DNA of 64,000 nt from Leucobacter sp. UT-8R-CII-1-4 (GCF_030010235.1 NZ_JASCRS010000001.1:496001-560000), one strand, 5' to 3'; counted from the first letter of the stretch, positions 16,347 to 25,952 are shown. The notes: generated by a model not told the origin, from the sequence alone. Program-made: numbers and translations.

Positions 16347-17168
16347 CTACGCGGCGGGCGTCGCTCCGTTGTTCAGGCGACGCCCATCGCCCTGCGATCC
16401 GCGCACAAAAAAGATCAAGACGATACCGACCAAGATCACCGGAACATTGCCGAGCTCAGCAATCTTGGCCAGCGAACTATCTCCCGGATACTGCGTGAGC
16501 AAATAGACCGAGGGGTCAGTGCTCGCGTGCAGCAAGACTGGCCAGATCAAACTGCCGGTGACTCGAAGCGCAAGATACATGCACAGGCCAAAGGCAAAGG
16601 TGTACGCCAACTGCAAGAGAGTCGCGAATAGCGACTGACCGCTGAGCATGTTGCCCACGTGCATCGCGGCAAAAAGCAGTGCCGAAACCAGCGCCACGCT
16701 CACTTCACGATATCCGGCATTGCGCATAAACCTGACTACGAATCCGCGAGTGAGAAGTTCCTCAGCGAGGCCAATCGCGAGGCCAGCAAATAGCCACGCG
16801 GCAACGATGCTCGCACCGGCTTTGCCGTAGTCGATAGTGGCAAAACGCAACACATTGGTGACCAGCACGATAGCGACAGCGATCCACATCCAGCCAGCAC
16901 CAGTGACGGGCTGCCTGCCGAAGACGTCTGGCAGCCATCGCAGTGAAGCGGCAAAGGCGATCAGCAACAGAGCGCCTAGGACTATCGGCAGCGCTGTGCC
17001 CACCACGATTTGTAACGCTGGATCACTCGTCGCCTGCAGCAGAGGCAAGAACGCGAACGAGCCCAGTTGGTACAGACCGTAGTACGCCGCAACCAGGAGC
17101 AGCGAGCGCCACCATCCACCGCGATCCCAGAATTGTTGCCATTGCGTTCGTTGCATATGCTCAGCCAT
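16347..17168 (-). CDS. CPBP family intramembrane glutamic endopeptidase-like protein
   Basis: A 273-residue membrane protein with about eight helices and the CPBP (Abi/Rce1-like) motifs: EELLTRGFVVRFMRN (EExxxR) near residue 145, LLFAAMHVGN with the conserved His, and a terminal LLHASTDPSVYLLT. Members cleave or process peptides within the membrane, some for bacteriocin maturation or immunity. The start at 17168 is supported by GGAAGGAA; a longer reading is rejected. No peptide partner is seen nearby, so the role is open. Confidence 0.88.
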   Translation of the reverse strand: MAEHMQRTQWQQFWDRGGWWRSLLLVAAYYGLYQLGSFAFLPLLQATSDPALQIVVGTALPIVLGALLLIAFAASLRWLPDVFGRQPVTGAGWMWIAVAIVLVTNVLRFATIDYGKAGASIVAAWLFAGLAIGLAEELLTRGFVVRFMRNAGYREVSVALVSALLFAAMHVGNMLSGQSLFATLLQLAYTFAFGLCMYLALRVTGSLIWPVLLHASTDPSVYLLTQYPGDSSLAKIAELGNVPVILVGIVLIFFVRGSQGDGRRLNNGATPAA

Positions 17169-17405
17169 GGGGGTTCCTTCCGCGCAGGAATCGGTGTGTG
17201 GCAGCTTGTTGTAAATGTAGTGTCGCTGCGCGCCAACGGGCAATAGCTGTCGGAATTTTTTGAAACGACTCGCTATGTTTTACCTCTAAATGCTCTCGGA
17301 ACGCCCCGAGAACACGATCGGCATACGGTCCGCCCTCAGCCAAAATCAGGCACATGACCAGGAAAATCACCTAGTTTCGGAGATACCCCCTCCGAAAGGA
17401 ACAAC

Positions 17406-17789
17406 ATGTTCGCACGAACCTCCGCAATCCTCACCGGTGTTATCGCACTCCCGCTCATTCTCTCCGGCTGCGCCTCCGGTGAAACCACCGACCCCCAAAA
17501 GCCCGTGCCTGACGCCTCAAGCCAGCTCCAAGAGTTGCGTGACAGCGGCAAACTACCCGCAACGTTCCCGAAGGAAACGAAAGATCTTCGCGTCGAAGTC
17601 GATGGAAAAGAATTCGGCATTTCGTGGAAGGGCGATCGCATCTCGGGCGATTGCAAGGCGAGCGACGCAACCCCGAACTCGACAACTTCAATTCTGCTGC
17701 TTCAAGACGTCGGACTCGAAGACATTCAGAAGTGCGGAGACGTGTACCAGGCCACCCAGGCCGACGGCTCAAACGTCGCCTGGAACTAA
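17406..17789 (+). CDS. Small secreted lipoprotein of unknown function
   Basis: A 127-residue protein with a lipoprotein signal peptide (ALPLILSGCASG) and a polar mature part. It contains two cysteines, SGDCKASD and IQKCGDV, beyond the lipid-modified one, which may form a disulfide. AAAGGAACAAC precedes the ATG. Nothing identifies a function. It is monocistronic and shares a terminator with the convergent phosphotriesterase-like gene. Confidence 0.8.
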   Translation: MFARTSAILTGVIALPLILSGCASGETTDPQKPVPDASSQLQELRDSGKLPATFPKETKDLRVEVDGKEFGISWKGDRISGDCKASDATPNSTTSILLLQDVGLEDIQKCGDVYQATQADGSNVAWN

Positions 17790-17798
17790 TTTCGCTTC

Positions 17799-17838
17799 GA
17801 GTTGGGCCCAGCACGATTGACCCTGCCGGGCCCAACTC
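17799..17838. terminator. Bidirectional terminator, lipoprotein and PTE-like gene
   Basis: Perfect 11-bp inverted repeat GAGTTGGGCCC (17799-17809) with GGGCCCAACTC (17828-17838), 18-nt loop, between two convergent genes. Confidence 0.75.
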
Positions 17839-17884
17839 TCACCTCAGACCTCGGCAGCAACCGGCGCTCGCAAGAGGTCGTTCC

Positions 17885-18832
17885 CTAGGCGTCGTGAATC
17901 CCCGAGAACAGCCGCAGCGGGTTTTCCCTGGTCATCATGTCGATGCCAGCTTCGTCAATGCCAGCCGCTCTCAAAAGATCACAGAACCCCGCGATGGCCC
18001 ACGAGTAACCCAAACCACCCCGCATCTTCAGATCGCTCATATGGCAGCGGTCACTCGAGAGCAGCAACCGTTCCAACCAGCCCTCATCGATCAGTCGCGC
18101 CAGCATTTCAACCCGCAGCGAATCTGGAAAAAGGTGCTCGCGACCACAAGTATCAAATTGCAGATACACGCCTCGCCTCAACAGCGACGTGAGGTAAGCG
18201 TGATCCATGAAGGTATCAACATGGCCGATTGCAACCCGGTTCGGGTCGATGCCTTCTTCTTCAAGAATGTCGAGTTGATCCACTCCGGTCGGGTACAAAA
18301 ACGCGTGGGTAGTCACGGCGGCACCGGTGGCGTTTGAGGTACGAGCCGCTGCCCTCAGCACTCGTTCCTCTGCCGGCGAAAGCGTGCCACCGTGAGTACC
18401 TATCTCCCCGATCACCCCAGCACGAATACGGCTGCCATCCGAGGCGAGCACACCGAGCTGAATCTCTTCGATCATCTCCTCGGCGAGCACCGCAGCGGAA
18501 TCGTTGTACACCCGCTTCGGGTAATACGGCTCCAGATACCAGCCGGTGCCCATTACTACGTGCACGCCTGAGGCCTGCGCGATCCTACGCATAGCCTCAG
18601 GGTCCCGGCCGAGGTCACGCAACGTAACCTCGACCAGGGCATGCTGAGTGCCCGCTGCCGGAGCAATATCTTCGTTCAAATAACCGAGCTCACGAATTGC
18701 GAAATCGGGATTGTTAAAGATGTGGTTTCGATCGGCGGTCACCGAGCTGAAGTCGCAGAGCAGGTGCTCGTGCGGCAAAATCCGGTCAATCAGATCGGCG
18801 TTCACGTCGCCGAGCACTGTTCTGAGACTCAT
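17885..18832 (-). CDS. Phosphotriesterase-family metal-dependent hydrolase
   Basis: A 315-residue amidohydrolase-superfamily enzyme of the phosphotriesterase group. The first metal site is HEH (H21, H23); GVIGEIGTHGG offers a bridging Glu in place of the carboxylated Lys, as in phosphotriesterase-homology proteins; AIGHVDTF, VYLQFDTCG and LLLSSDRCH supply the remaining ligands. Such enzymes mostly hydrolyse lactones or esters rather than organophosphates. The ATG at 18832 has GGAG 5 nt upstream. It follows the acetamidase by 24 nt and is the last gene of the amino-acid importer operon. Confidence 0.88.
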   Translation of the reverse strand: MSLRTVLGDVNADLIDRILPHEHLLCDFSSVTADRNHIFNNPDFAIRELGYLNEDIAPAAGTQHALVEVTLRDLGRDPEAMRRIAQASGVHVVMGTGWYLEPYYPKRVYNDSAAVLAEEMIEEIQLGVLASDGSRIRAGVIGEIGTHGGTLSPAEERVLRAAARTSNATGAAVTTHAFLYPTGVDQLDILEEEGIDPNRVAIGHVDTFMDHAYLTSLLRRGVYLQFDTCGREHLFPDSLRVEMLARLIDEGWLERLLLSSDRCHMSDLKMRGGLGYSWAIAGFCDLLRAAGIDEAGIDMMTRENPLRLFSGIHDA

Positions 18833-18856
18833 CACCACTCCATTCTCTGTGTTTCG

Positions 18857-19789
18857 TTAGCTGTTTGCGGCGGTCGCTTCGACGGCGCGAAGCACTCGGT
18901 CAAGCCCGCCGTCAAGCGACACCGCAACACTCGTTCGCGGGTTCACCACCTGGCAGACCTTCACGGTGAGCAGCATTCCTACCGAGAGGTAGGCAGCATC
19001 TTTGTCGATACCCTCGTACTCGGCAACCCTCGCCACGCAATATGCGGTCGCTTCTTTGAGAGCTTCTTCGACCGACGAACCGATGCCGATCACCCAGAGG
19101 CGCCCATCAATATCGCGAACGGTTGGCAAGATCGGCTCGACTGCTTCGTGGCGGTGGATCCGCAAGCGAACCTCGGCACCCGTCTCTGCACCGGTGCCAC
19201 ACACTTCGCCATCACCGATAGTCGCGTGAATGTCACCGATAAAAAAGCCGCCACCATCTACCGAGGCGGTGAGCCACACCGTAGAACCAACGCCAACCGC
19301 ACTGAAGTCGATGTTGCCGCCGTAGTGACCGAGTGTGCGCGCAGGTTCTACCGTGTCGGTAAGCAGACCAAGCGCACCAACATGCGCTTTGGCCTCAGCT
19401 GACGCCAGCACCGGTGAAGCCGGGCCACCGGGCCGAATCTCAAGCGTCTCAGTATCAACGGCCATCACTGCGAAGCGATCCTGTCCAAGAAGCCCAAGAC
19501 CGGGCCGCGTCCAGGTGTGCGCCAGCGGGTCAAGTTTCATTTCGAGAATCTCAATCCCAACGGTGTCACCTCGTTTCACTCCGGCAATATTGATGGGACC
19601 AACCACCGGGAAAAACTTGCTGGAATCGAGGTCTGCATAATCAACATCGGTGCGAATTTGACCACCCGAGGAGTCAAGAGTTCGAACGGTAAACTCCCCT
19701 CCCGGCTCAACCGAAGCAGTCATCTCTGCATCTGGCGTCAATTCGTAAAAATGTCCGAAGGTATTCAAGTGTGTTTGCTCCAAAGTCAC
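18857..19789 (-). CDS. Acetamidase/formamidase family protein
   Basis: A 310-residue protein of the FmdA_AmdA family: FHxF-like core, GDTVGIEILEM, GNIDFSAVGVGSTVWL, GDIHATIGDGEVCGTG and the C-terminal LLTVKVCQVVNPRTSVAVSL. Members release ammonia from short amides. The GTG start at 19789 overlaps the stop of the binding-protein gene by 4 nt; an in-frame TTG at 19768 preceded by GGAG is an alternative. Embedded between an amino-acid importer and a PTE-type hydrolase, it probably attacks the imported compound, which may therefore carry an amide. Confidence 0.87.
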   Translation of the reverse strand: MTLEQTHLNTFGHFYELTPDAEMTASVEPGGEFTVRTLDSSGGQIRTDVDYADLDSSKFFPVVGPINIAGVKRGDTVGIEILEMKLDPLAHTWTRPGLGLLGQDRFAVMAVDTETLEIRPGGPASPVLASAEAKAHVGALGLLTDTVEPARTLGHYGGNIDFSAVGVGSTVWLTASVDGGGFFIGDIHATIGDGEVCGTGAETGAEVRLRIHRHEAVEPILPTVRDIDGRLWVIGIGSSVEEALKEATAYCVARVAEYEGIDKDAAYLSVGMLLTVKVCQVVNPRTSVAVSLDGGLDRVLRAVEATAANS

Positions 19790-20694
19790 TTCACTGGCTC
19801 GCTGTTGATTTCTACCTGGTCAAGACGGCTGTTGTCTGACACCTTCCACTTATCCATTACTTCGTCGTAGACACCGGTCTCGATGAGGTGCTGGATCGCA
19901 GCCGCAACTGCATCACGCAGTTCGGTGTTGTCTTTGTGGAAGCCCCAGCCGTAGTTGTTGCGCAGGTAGCCTTCGCCCGGCACAACCTCGATGCCGCGAG
20001 CTGAACCCTGCTCAAGACCAAACTCGGTCACGATTGGGTTTGCGATGGTTGCCACTGCACGGCCTGTCGAAAGCCAGAGCAACTGGTCGGCCGTGGTCGG
20101 CGCGATCAACACGTTGATTGGGTTGCCGCCGCATTTTGGCTGGTACTCCTCGAAGAGTTCAACCATCATGCTGCCCTCAAGCGTTGACACATCTTTGCCG
20201 CAGAGGTCAGGCAGATCTTTGATGCCCTCAGGGTTGCCTTCGGCTACCACAATGTTGTTTGCCGAAACGAGGTTGTCGACGAAGTCGATCTGCTCTTGAC
20301 GCTGTTCGGTGTCCCACATTGCTTCGCTCATCATGTCGTAGCGTTTTGTGGTGACGCCGGTGATCAGACCGCCGAAGTCAGCTCGAGCCCACTCGAGTTT
20401 TACACCGAGCACAGCTGCCACCTCGGCGGCCAGGTCTGGGTTGATTCCGACGATGTTGTCGTCGTCATCAACAAACTCATATGGTGCCTGCGAAGGATCG
20501 GTGACGACCGAAATTGTGTTCTTTTCAAGAATCGATTCGGGCAGCATCTGGCGAATTTCTTCGACAATGGCAGCTTCGTCTACAGCCGTATCGTTCTCTG
20601 CCGGAGCGGTGCCAGCAGCGCAGGCTGAAAGCAGCAGGCTTGCGGCGAGGGCGGCGGGTAAAGCAATTTTGAACTGTGCAGATTTACGGGCCAT
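19786..20694 (-). CDS. Polar amino acid type ABC substrate-binding lipoprotein
   Basis: A 302-residue family-3 solute-binding protein with a lipoprotein signal (ASLLLSACAAG). Family marks: PSQAPYEFVDDDDNIVGINPDLA, EWARADFGGLITGVTTKRYDMMSEAM and GWGFHKDNTELRDAV. It binds an amino acid or analogue at the cell surface. The start at 20694 gives the proper signal peptide after AGAGAAC. It follows the ATPase gene by 72 nt, and is itself coupled to the acetamidase gene by a 4-nt overlap, which is unusual for a transporter and a cytoplasmic amidase. Confidence 0.9.
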   Translation of the reverse strand: MARKSAQFKIALPAALAASLLLSACAAGTAPAENDTAVDEAAIVEEIRQMLPESILEKNTISVVTDPSQAPYEFVDDDDNIVGINPDLAAEVAAVLGVKLEWARADFGGLITGVTTKRYDMMSEAMWDTEQRQEQIDFVDNLVSANNIVVAEGNPEGIKDLPDLCGKDVSTLEGSMMVELFEEYQPKCGGNPINVLIAPTTADQLLWLSTGRAVATIANPIVTEFGLEQGSARGIEVVPGEGYLRNNYGWGFHKDNTELRDAVAAAIQHLIETGVYDEVMDKWKVSDNSRLDQVEINSEPVK

Positions 20695-20766
20695 GATGTT
20701 CTCTTTTCTCAGTTGGGGGACGCTCCGCCTTTGGAGCGCATTGATGAACAAAAAAGTGATGACGAG

Positions 20767-21567
20767 TTAGATGACTCGGCTCAGGAAGCGCTGGGTGCGC
20801 TCATGGGTGGGGTTATCAAGTACTTGCTCTGGCGGACCCATCTCTTGAATCACACCGTCTTCGAGGAAGGCCACCTGGTCGCAAACCTCACGAGCGAACC
20901 CAATCTCATGGGTAACCACGATCATCGTCATGCCTTCACGGGCGAGGGTGCGCATTACTTCGAGCACCTCGCCGACCGTTTCTGGGTCGAGGGCAGAGGT
21001 CGGCTCATCAAACAGAATCAGATCTGGTTCCATTGCGAGCGCACGAGCGATTGCGACTCGCTGCTGCTGCCCGCCAGAAAGCGAATCAGGGTAGGCACCG
21101 CTCTTGTCGGCGAGGCCGACTTTGCGCAGCAACTCCATGGCACGAGCTTCAACAATCTTTTTGTCTTGCTTCAGCACCTGCACCGGGGCAATCACAATGT
21201 TCTCGAGGACCGTCAGGTGGCCGAAGAGGTTGAATCCTTGAAACACCATGCCGATCTTTGCGCGACGTTTTGCGACGATGCGCGGTTTCAGCTCGTAAGC
21301 TTTGGTGCCTTCTCTGCGGTAGGCAACCCGCTCACCGTTGACCAGGATGTCGCCGGAGTCGAAGGTCTCTAGGTCGTTGATGCAGCGCAAGAAGGTGCTT
21401 TTGCCTGACCCGGAGGGCCCGATCAGGGCGGTGACCGTTCCCGGTTGCACATTCATGGTGATGCCGCGAAGCACCTGGTTGCCACCAAAGGCTTTGCGAA
21501 CCTCAACGGCCTGCACCATGGGGCGCTCGGTCGCGGCTGCGGCACTGTTTTGATTTGCCAAAGTCAT
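20767..21567 (-). CDS. Polar amino acid ABC transporter ATP-binding protein
   Basis: A 266-residue ATPase of the GlnQ/HisP type: Walker [10 protein letters not shown] near residues 52-60, the [11 protein letters not shown]-loop, signature [15 protein letters not shown], Walker [15 protein letters not shown] and switch [13 protein letters not shown] [20 protein letters not shown] precedes the ATG. It overlaps the permease stop by 4 nt. It powers uptake with the single permease, which would act as a homodimer. Confidence 0.92.
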   Translation of the reverse strand: MTLANQNSAAAATERPMVQAVEVRKAFGGNQVLRGITMNVQPGTVTALIGPSGSGKSTFLRCINDLETFDSGDILVNGERVAYRREGTKAYELKPRIVAKRRAKIGMVFQGFNLFGHLTVLENIVIAPVQVLKQDKKIVEARAMELLRKVGLADKSGAYPDSLSGGQQQRVAIARALAMEPDLILFDEPTSALDPETVGEVLEVMRTLAREGMTMIVVTHEIGFAREVCDQVAFLEDGVIQEMGPPEQVLDNPTHERTQRFLSRVI

Positions 21568-22490
21568 CGTTGTGCTCCCGTCTGGGTGAGGCGCTTGAAG
21601 AGCCCTCGGTTTGAGCTGCGAGTCATGGTGTTTCCGCTACGGCTGGCGTACTTCTTTTCAAGCTGGTTCTGCAGCAGCGTCGCGATCGAGGTGAGCAATA
21701 GGTACCAGGCGGATGCCACGATGAGTAGCTCAATGATGTGGTAATTACGTGAGTAGATTGTCTGCGCATTGGTGAGCAGATCCCGCGCAGAAATGACCGA
21801 AACAAGCGAGGTGACCTTGAGCATCGCAATTGCCTGGTTGCCGGTTGGCGGAATCACCATTCGCATCGTCTGCGGCAAGATGATTTTGCGCATCATTTCA
21901 AGTGGGGTGAATCCGAGAGCTACCGCGGCTTCGCGCTGACCCTTTGGTACACCGAGGATGCCACCGCGAATAATCTCGGCCATGTACGCGCCCTCGTTCA
22001 GGCTGAGGCCGATCAGCGCTGCGATAAAGGGGGTAATTAGGGCGTTTGTGTCCCAGCTCACGAATCCTAGGTTGATCGTCGGGAAGAGGAAGGCAAGGTT
22101 GAACCAGAAAATTAGCTGGATCAGCTGAGGCGTGCCGCGGAAGAACCAAAGATAGAGGTCGGCGAGAACGGTGAGCACTCGGTTTTCGGAGAGCTTCATG
22201 AGCGCCAAGATAATGCCGAGCACAATTCCGATTGCTACCGCGAGCACGGTGAGCTGAACGGTGAGCAGCACACCCTGCAGAATCTGCGGCGCGAAGAGGT
22301 ACTGCCCTACTACCGACCACTGTAGGTTTTCGCTGGTGACAAGGGCTACGACGAGGCCACCCACGAGCAGCACGGCAACGCCTGCGATGACCATGCGGCC
22401 GTAGTGCTTGAGCGGCACAAATTCGAGCGGGGCGATCGCGGCTTCAGACTGTGAGGTGTCTTTGCCTTGCGGAGGAGATGTGGTTTTCAA
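21564..22490 (-). CDS. Polar amino acid ABC transporter permease
   Basis: A 308-residue permease of the HisM/GlnP family. After a polar N-terminus of about 30 residues come about five or six helices; the [16 protein letters not shown] stretch and the EAA loop [24 protein letters not shown] are canonical. The start appears to be TTG at 22490, with AAGGTGG 6 nt upstream. As first gene of a five-gene operon (permease, ATPase, receptor, acetamidase, PTE-like hydrolase) it reads from the AT-rich divergent region upstream of the XRE regulator. Confidence 0.9.
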   Translation of the reverse strand: MKTTSPPQGKDTSQSEAAIAPLEFVPLKHYGRMVIAGVAVLLVGGLVVALVTSENLQWSVVGQYLFAPQILQGVLLTVQLTVLAVAIGIVLGIILALMKLSENRVLTVLADLYLWFFRGTPQLIQLIFWFNLAFLFPTINLGFVSWDTNALITPFIAALIGLSLNEGAYMAEIIRGGILGVPKGQREAAVALGFTPLEMMRKIILPQTMRMVIPPTGNQAIAMLKVTSLVSVISARDLLTNAQTIYSRNYHIIELLIVASAWYLLLTSIATLLQNQLEKKYASRSGNTMTRSSNRGLFKRLTQTGAQR

Positions 22491-22790
22491 TCGGCCACCT
22501 TTCGGTCGAGCCCGAGTGGGCTTCGTCTACGTTGACGCACATTGCGCTGACCTCAAACGGGGCGACGCAAAGTCGATGAGATTCACTGTAAATGAAATTC
22601 AGTATTTCTACAACTTGATTTAATTCAAATCAAAATTTTGTTTCAAAACGCGCAAGAGGCGCTGGATCTTCCGCAGAATCTCAACAAACACCATGAAACA
22701 AATTGCAACCGACTTACTTCAAAAACTTTTCAGTGGAACTGGATCTGAACTGAAGACAAGCCGTCGCTTTACATGTACTATTCGGAGTTA
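22491..22790. promoter_or_regulatory. AT-rich divergent control region with palindromic operator candidate
   Basis: Three hundred bases without a gene, clearly richer in A+T than the surroundings. It holds the perfect inverted repeat TTGATTT-AATTC-AAATCAA at 22615-22633, directly followed by the palindrome CAAAATTTTG (22631-22640). Being between the importer operon and the XRE-cupin gene, these are the best candidates for the regulator's binding site. Confidence 0.5.
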
Positions 22791-23402
22791 ATGAGTACTA
22801 ACAAGCGCAAGTCCGGACTCGATGACGCCCAGCTCGGCGCACGAATCCGCGAGATAAGAAAACTAAGAAGGCTCTCACTCACCCAGCTCGGCGAGATCTC
22901 GGGAGTGAGCGCAAGCTTTCTGAGCCAACTCGAGCGCGGCGCCTGCAGCGCAAGCTTCGGCACCCTCCGCGACGTCACCGAAGCACTCGGCACCACACTT
23001 GCCGAGCTCTTCAACACCGACCAAGCCCCCGGCCCACGCATCGTGCGCCACGCCGAACGACCGCAGCTCCTCGACGGCGGCGCTCGCAAATACATGCTGA
23101 GCCCACGCCCGCTCTCACACATTGAGATTTTTGCTGGCGAGTTCGATCCGGGTGAGTCAACCGGCGAAGAGCCCTACAACCACGGCGACTCCCAGGAGTT
23201 CTTGATCGTGATTCGGGGCTCTGTCGATCAGCAGATCGACGGCCGCTCACACATCCTTGAAGCGGGTGACACCATCGAGTACCGCAGCTCACAAATGCAC
23301 CGCACCGTAAATGTCGGCGACGAGGTAGCCGAGGTGCACTGGATCGTGAGTCCAGTGACCGTACCAAACACCGTAGGAAGCAACGAGGGACCACACTCAT
23401 GA
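22791..23402 (+). CDS. XRE family regulator with cupin sensor domain
   Basis: A 203-residue protein: helix-turn-helix of the XRE class at residues 15-70 (ARIREIRKLRRLSLTQLGEIS, SASFLSQLERG) and a cupin_2 ligand domain at about 115-190 (HGDSQEFLIVIRGSVDQQIDG, EAGDTIEYRSSQMHR). Such regulators, for example PuuR, often control amine or amino-acid catabolism and sense a small ligand in the cupin. GGAG 4 nt before the ATG fixes the start at 22791. It is divergent from the amino-acid/amidase operon and overlaps the RidA gene by 4 nt. Confidence 0.9.
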   Translation: MSTNKRKSGLDDAQLGARIREIRKLRRLSLTQLGEISGVSASFLSQLERGACSASFGTLRDVTEALGTTLAELFNTDQAPGPRIVRHAERPQLLDGGARKYMLSPRPLSHIEIFAGEFDPGESTGEEPYNHGDSQEFLIVIRGSVDQQIDGRSHILEAGDTIEYRSSQMHRTVNVGDEVAEVHWIVSPVTVPNTVGSNEGPHS

Positions 23403-23839
23403 CCGAATCGCGCGATGCCCGCTCAATCGCACTCGGAGCTACTGCAGGGCCGCAGTCGCCGGTAATGCAGCAGGTAGTCGAGGCTCAGGGCCTGGTGTTC
23501 ACCTCGGGACACACCAGCCTCACCCTCGGCAAGGTCGGCGACAACCTCACGATCGAGCAGGGCAAAACCGCGGCTCGCGAAGCTATGCTGCGGCTCTTGC
23601 ACTCAGTGCGAGAAAGCGTTGGCACCCTTGAGGATCTGAGCAGCGTGCAACTCAACGTTTGCGTGAATAGCACCGCAGATTTCACGCAGCACGGCGAGGT
23701 CGCCGAAGGCGCAAGCAGCCTGCTACGTGAGGTATTCGGCGAGCAAGACCTGCCAACCCGCAAGGCACTCGGCATGGCCTCACTGCCTCGCGGTGTTGCC
23801 GTGGAAATCGACGCGGTCTTCACTACTGTCGCGCGCTAG
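23399..23839 (+). CDS. RidA/YjgF family protein
   Basis: A 146-residue RidA-type protein: VVEAQGLVFTSGHTSLTLG, LSSVQLNVCVNSTADF and the C-terminal RKALGMASLPRGVAVEIDAV with the active-site Arg. RidA proteins hydrolyse reactive enamine and imine intermediates formed by PLP enzymes and other amino-acid catabolism. Its 4-nt overlap with the XRE regulator places it in the same regulatory unit as the amino-acid/amidase operon. Its last 60 bases overlap the convergent MocR gene. Confidence 0.9.
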   Translation: MTESRDARSIALGATAGPQSPVMQQVVEAQGLVFTSGHTSLTLGKVGDNLTIEQGKTAAREAMLRLLHSVRESVGTLEDLSSVQLNVCVNSTADFTQHGEVAEGASSLLREVFGEQDLPTRKALGMASLPRGVAVEIDAVFTTVAR

Positions 23840-25231
23840 CCTGCCTGCCTGCCCCTCAATAATTCGGGCAAGCTGACTCACCCCACGAGAAATTTGCGCC
23901 GGGGTGGCCGCACCGAACGAAAAGCGCAGAAACGGTGCTGGCGGCTCGTCAACAAAAAAGTGGCGGCCATCACCGACCAGTATGCCCTCGGCATACGCCG
24001 CCGCGACAGTTGCCGAAGTACTCGACCCCTGAGGCATCCTGACCCAAAGGTGAATGCCGCCCTTCGGCACCGACTGAATACGCAAACTCGGCGCGAAGCT
24101 GCGCAGTGCAGAAACCAGCGCATCGCGTCGCTCGGCCAGCTCTAGACGAAGCCGTTTCTGATGTTTCGGCCACACCGAAGAAGTGAGCAGATCGTGCGCA
24201 ATCTCCTGCATCATTGGAGCGACGCAGAGTTCATCGGCTGTGCGAGACGCACGCATTCGTTCACCAGCGGGTCCGCGCGCAACTATTGCTCCAAGCCGCA
24301 GCCCAGGAGACGCGGATTTTGAGAGTGTCAACACCGTTACTACGTGGCCGTGTTGATCTGCTGAGATTAATGAACCGGGCGCCTTGCCATCGATGTTCAG
24401 GTATCTAGCCCAGTCGTCTTCGAGCACAAATGCACCGTGCCTTTCGGCGAGTTCAAGAACTTTTACTCGTCGCTCCGGGCTCAGTACTGCGCCTGTCGGG
24501 TTTGCGTAGCTGGGCTGCAAATAAATGACTCGGGCCCTCGTGCGTTCCAGCTCATCGGCAAGACGTTCAACCAAAATGCCATCTTGGTCAGCCGGCACCG
24601 ATGCGATGGTCAATCCCGCGCTCTGCGCTGCCAGAATGGCGCCCGGGTAGCTCGGGCTTTCGGTAATCACGGTGTCGCCGGGTTCTGCGAGCGTTCGCAG
24701 CGCAAACACGAGCGCCTGCTGACCGCCGGAAACAATCATGACGTCACTTGGATCGACCCGATACTCGGCAGCGAACACTCGTCGCAATTCGGCTGAACCG
24801 ACGGCCGGCGTCATAGCCCAGGAACGAGCGTGTTTGGCCGCTCTTGAGGCAATCCGATGCAGGTCTTCATTCGGCAGGAGCTCCGGTGCCAGATACCCCC
24901 AAGACAGCGGCAGATGATCGGGAGTGCCATATCCGCCAAGCCGTGAAGCTCTGTCTGCATCAACCCGAGCCGGGCCAAGCGCCTGTGACTGCCAGGTGAA
25001 ATCTGGTTCGGTTTGCTGAGCTCGCTCGGCAACAAATGTGCCTCTCCCCGGCTCAGCTCGAACTAACCCCAGCGCGCTCAGCTCAGAAAGCGCGGCAGAG
25101 ACGGTGGCCGCACTCGCCTGAAATTCTCGCGAGAGTTCGCGCACGCCCGGCAGCTTTTCACCGGCAGGCAGCTTGGCGATCCGCCGCTGCAGAGTTTCTG
25201 CAATTAGCGCAGCTCTGTTATCGTTGAACAT
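23780..25231 (-). CDS. MocR-type GntR/aminotransferase regulator
   Basis: A 483-residue MocR protein. Residues 1-75 are a GntR winged helix (ETLQRRIAKLPAGEKLPGVRELS); the rest is a fold-type I aminotransferase, with the PLP lysine in LTLSKSASPGLRLG. MocR proteins use PLP or an amino donor as effector and usually regulate neighbouring PLP or vitamin B6 genes. The start at 25231 removes an unlikely leader. Its C-terminus overlaps the convergent RidA gene by 60 nt. It is divergent from an acetyltransferase gene, its most plausible target. Confidence 0.88.
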   Translation of the reverse strand: MFNDNRAALIAETLQRRIAKLPAGEKLPGVRELSREFQASAATVSAALSELSALGLVRAEPGRGTFVAERAQQTEPDFTWQSQALGPARVDADRASRLGGYGTPDHLPLSWGYLAPELLPNEDLHRIASRAAKHARSWAMTPAVGSAELRRVFAAEYRVDPSDVMIVSGGQQALVFALRTLAEPGDTVITESPSYPGAILAAQSAGLTIASVPADQDGILVERLADELERTRARVIYLQPSYANPTGAVLSPERRVKVLELAERHGAFVLEDDWARYLNIDGKAPGSLISADQHGHVVTVLTLSKSASPGLRLGAIVARGPAGERMRASRTADELCVAPMMQEIAHDLLTSSVWPKHQKRLRLELAERRDALVSALRSFAPSLRIQSVPKGGIHLWVRMPQGSSTSATVAAAYAEGILVGDGRHFFVDEPPAPFLRFSFGAATPAQISRGVSQLARIIEGQAGRLARDSSEDRVDFHGNTARQ

Positions 25232-25433
25232 GAAGCCAGTAGATAACGTTACGCATCTTTTTGCAAGTCCGTTACGCTGGCTTTTCGCGTTCTCTCGACC
25301 ATCCCAAAGTGCCCGTCCCCCGCAAGCGCAGGCCACTTGTGCCCTCGCGCCCGTGCGTGGCCCGCCGCGACCAATCGCCAAGGGCAAGACACACAAAAGC
25401 AGTCACGAAAACCAACACACTTTGGAGTTACTT

Positions 25434-25895
25434 ATGGCCACCACAACCACCGTTCGATTCATTACCCCCGCAGACGAGCAGCAATGGCGCGAGCTTTTCC
25501 GCGCCTACCGCGAGTTCTACAAGCTTGAACCCTCAGAAGAAGTGGTTTCGCGCGCTTGGGGTTGGTTTATGGACCCGACCCATGAGTGCAAGGCTCTTGT
25601 CGCCGAGGTCGACGGCAAGGTGCTCGGCTTTGCGCATCACCGCCGCTTCTCATCACCATACACGGGCACCAGCAGCATCTTCCTCGACGATCTCTTCACC
25701 CTGCCAGCATCTCGCGGCCAGGGCATCGGCAGAGCTCTCATTGCTCGCTTGACCGATATGGCGGCAGCAGAGGGTCGCGCGTGCGTACAGTGGATGACCG
25801 CTGAGGACAACCACACCGCGCAGGCCCTCTACAACACGCTGGCCACCAAAACCACCTGGTTTACCTACGAGGCAGCGCCAACCCCTCGGGCATAA
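25434..25895 (+). CDS. GNAT family N-acetyltransferase
   Basis: A 153-residue GNAT fold: IFLDDLFTLPASRGQGIGRALI carries the acetyl-CoA-binding R-x-x-G-x-G/A loop, and the C-terminal HTAQALYNTLATKTTW is typical. TTTGGAG precedes the ATG. It acetylates an amine of unknown identity. Divergence from a MocR-type regulator hints at an amine or amino-acid substrate, but this is inference. A strong terminator follows. Confidence 0.88.
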   Translation: MATTTTVRFITPADEQQWRELFRAYREFYKLEPSEEVVSRAWGWFMDPTHECKALVAEVDGKVLGFAHHRRFSSPYTGTSSIFLDDLFTLPASRGQGIGRALIARLTDMAAAEGRACVQWMTAEDNHTAQALYNTLATKTTWFTYEAAPTPRA

Positions 25896-25899
25896 CATG

Positions 25900-25944
25900 T
25901 TTCACCTGGCGGGCTAGCAAAAGGGCTTCACCGCCAGGTGAAAC
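25900..25944 (+). terminator. Terminator after the acetyltransferase gene
   Basis: Perfect 14-bp inverted repeat GTTTCACCTGGCGG (25900-25913) with CCGCCAGGTGAAAC (25931-25944), 17-nt loop, starting five bases after the stop codon. Confidence 0.8.
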
Positions 25945-25952
25945 AATCTCGA

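Noticed and set aside
23839..23856. Short CCTG repeats near the end of the RidA and MocR genes
   Set aside because: Only four units inside coding sequence; no sign of a functional repeat array.
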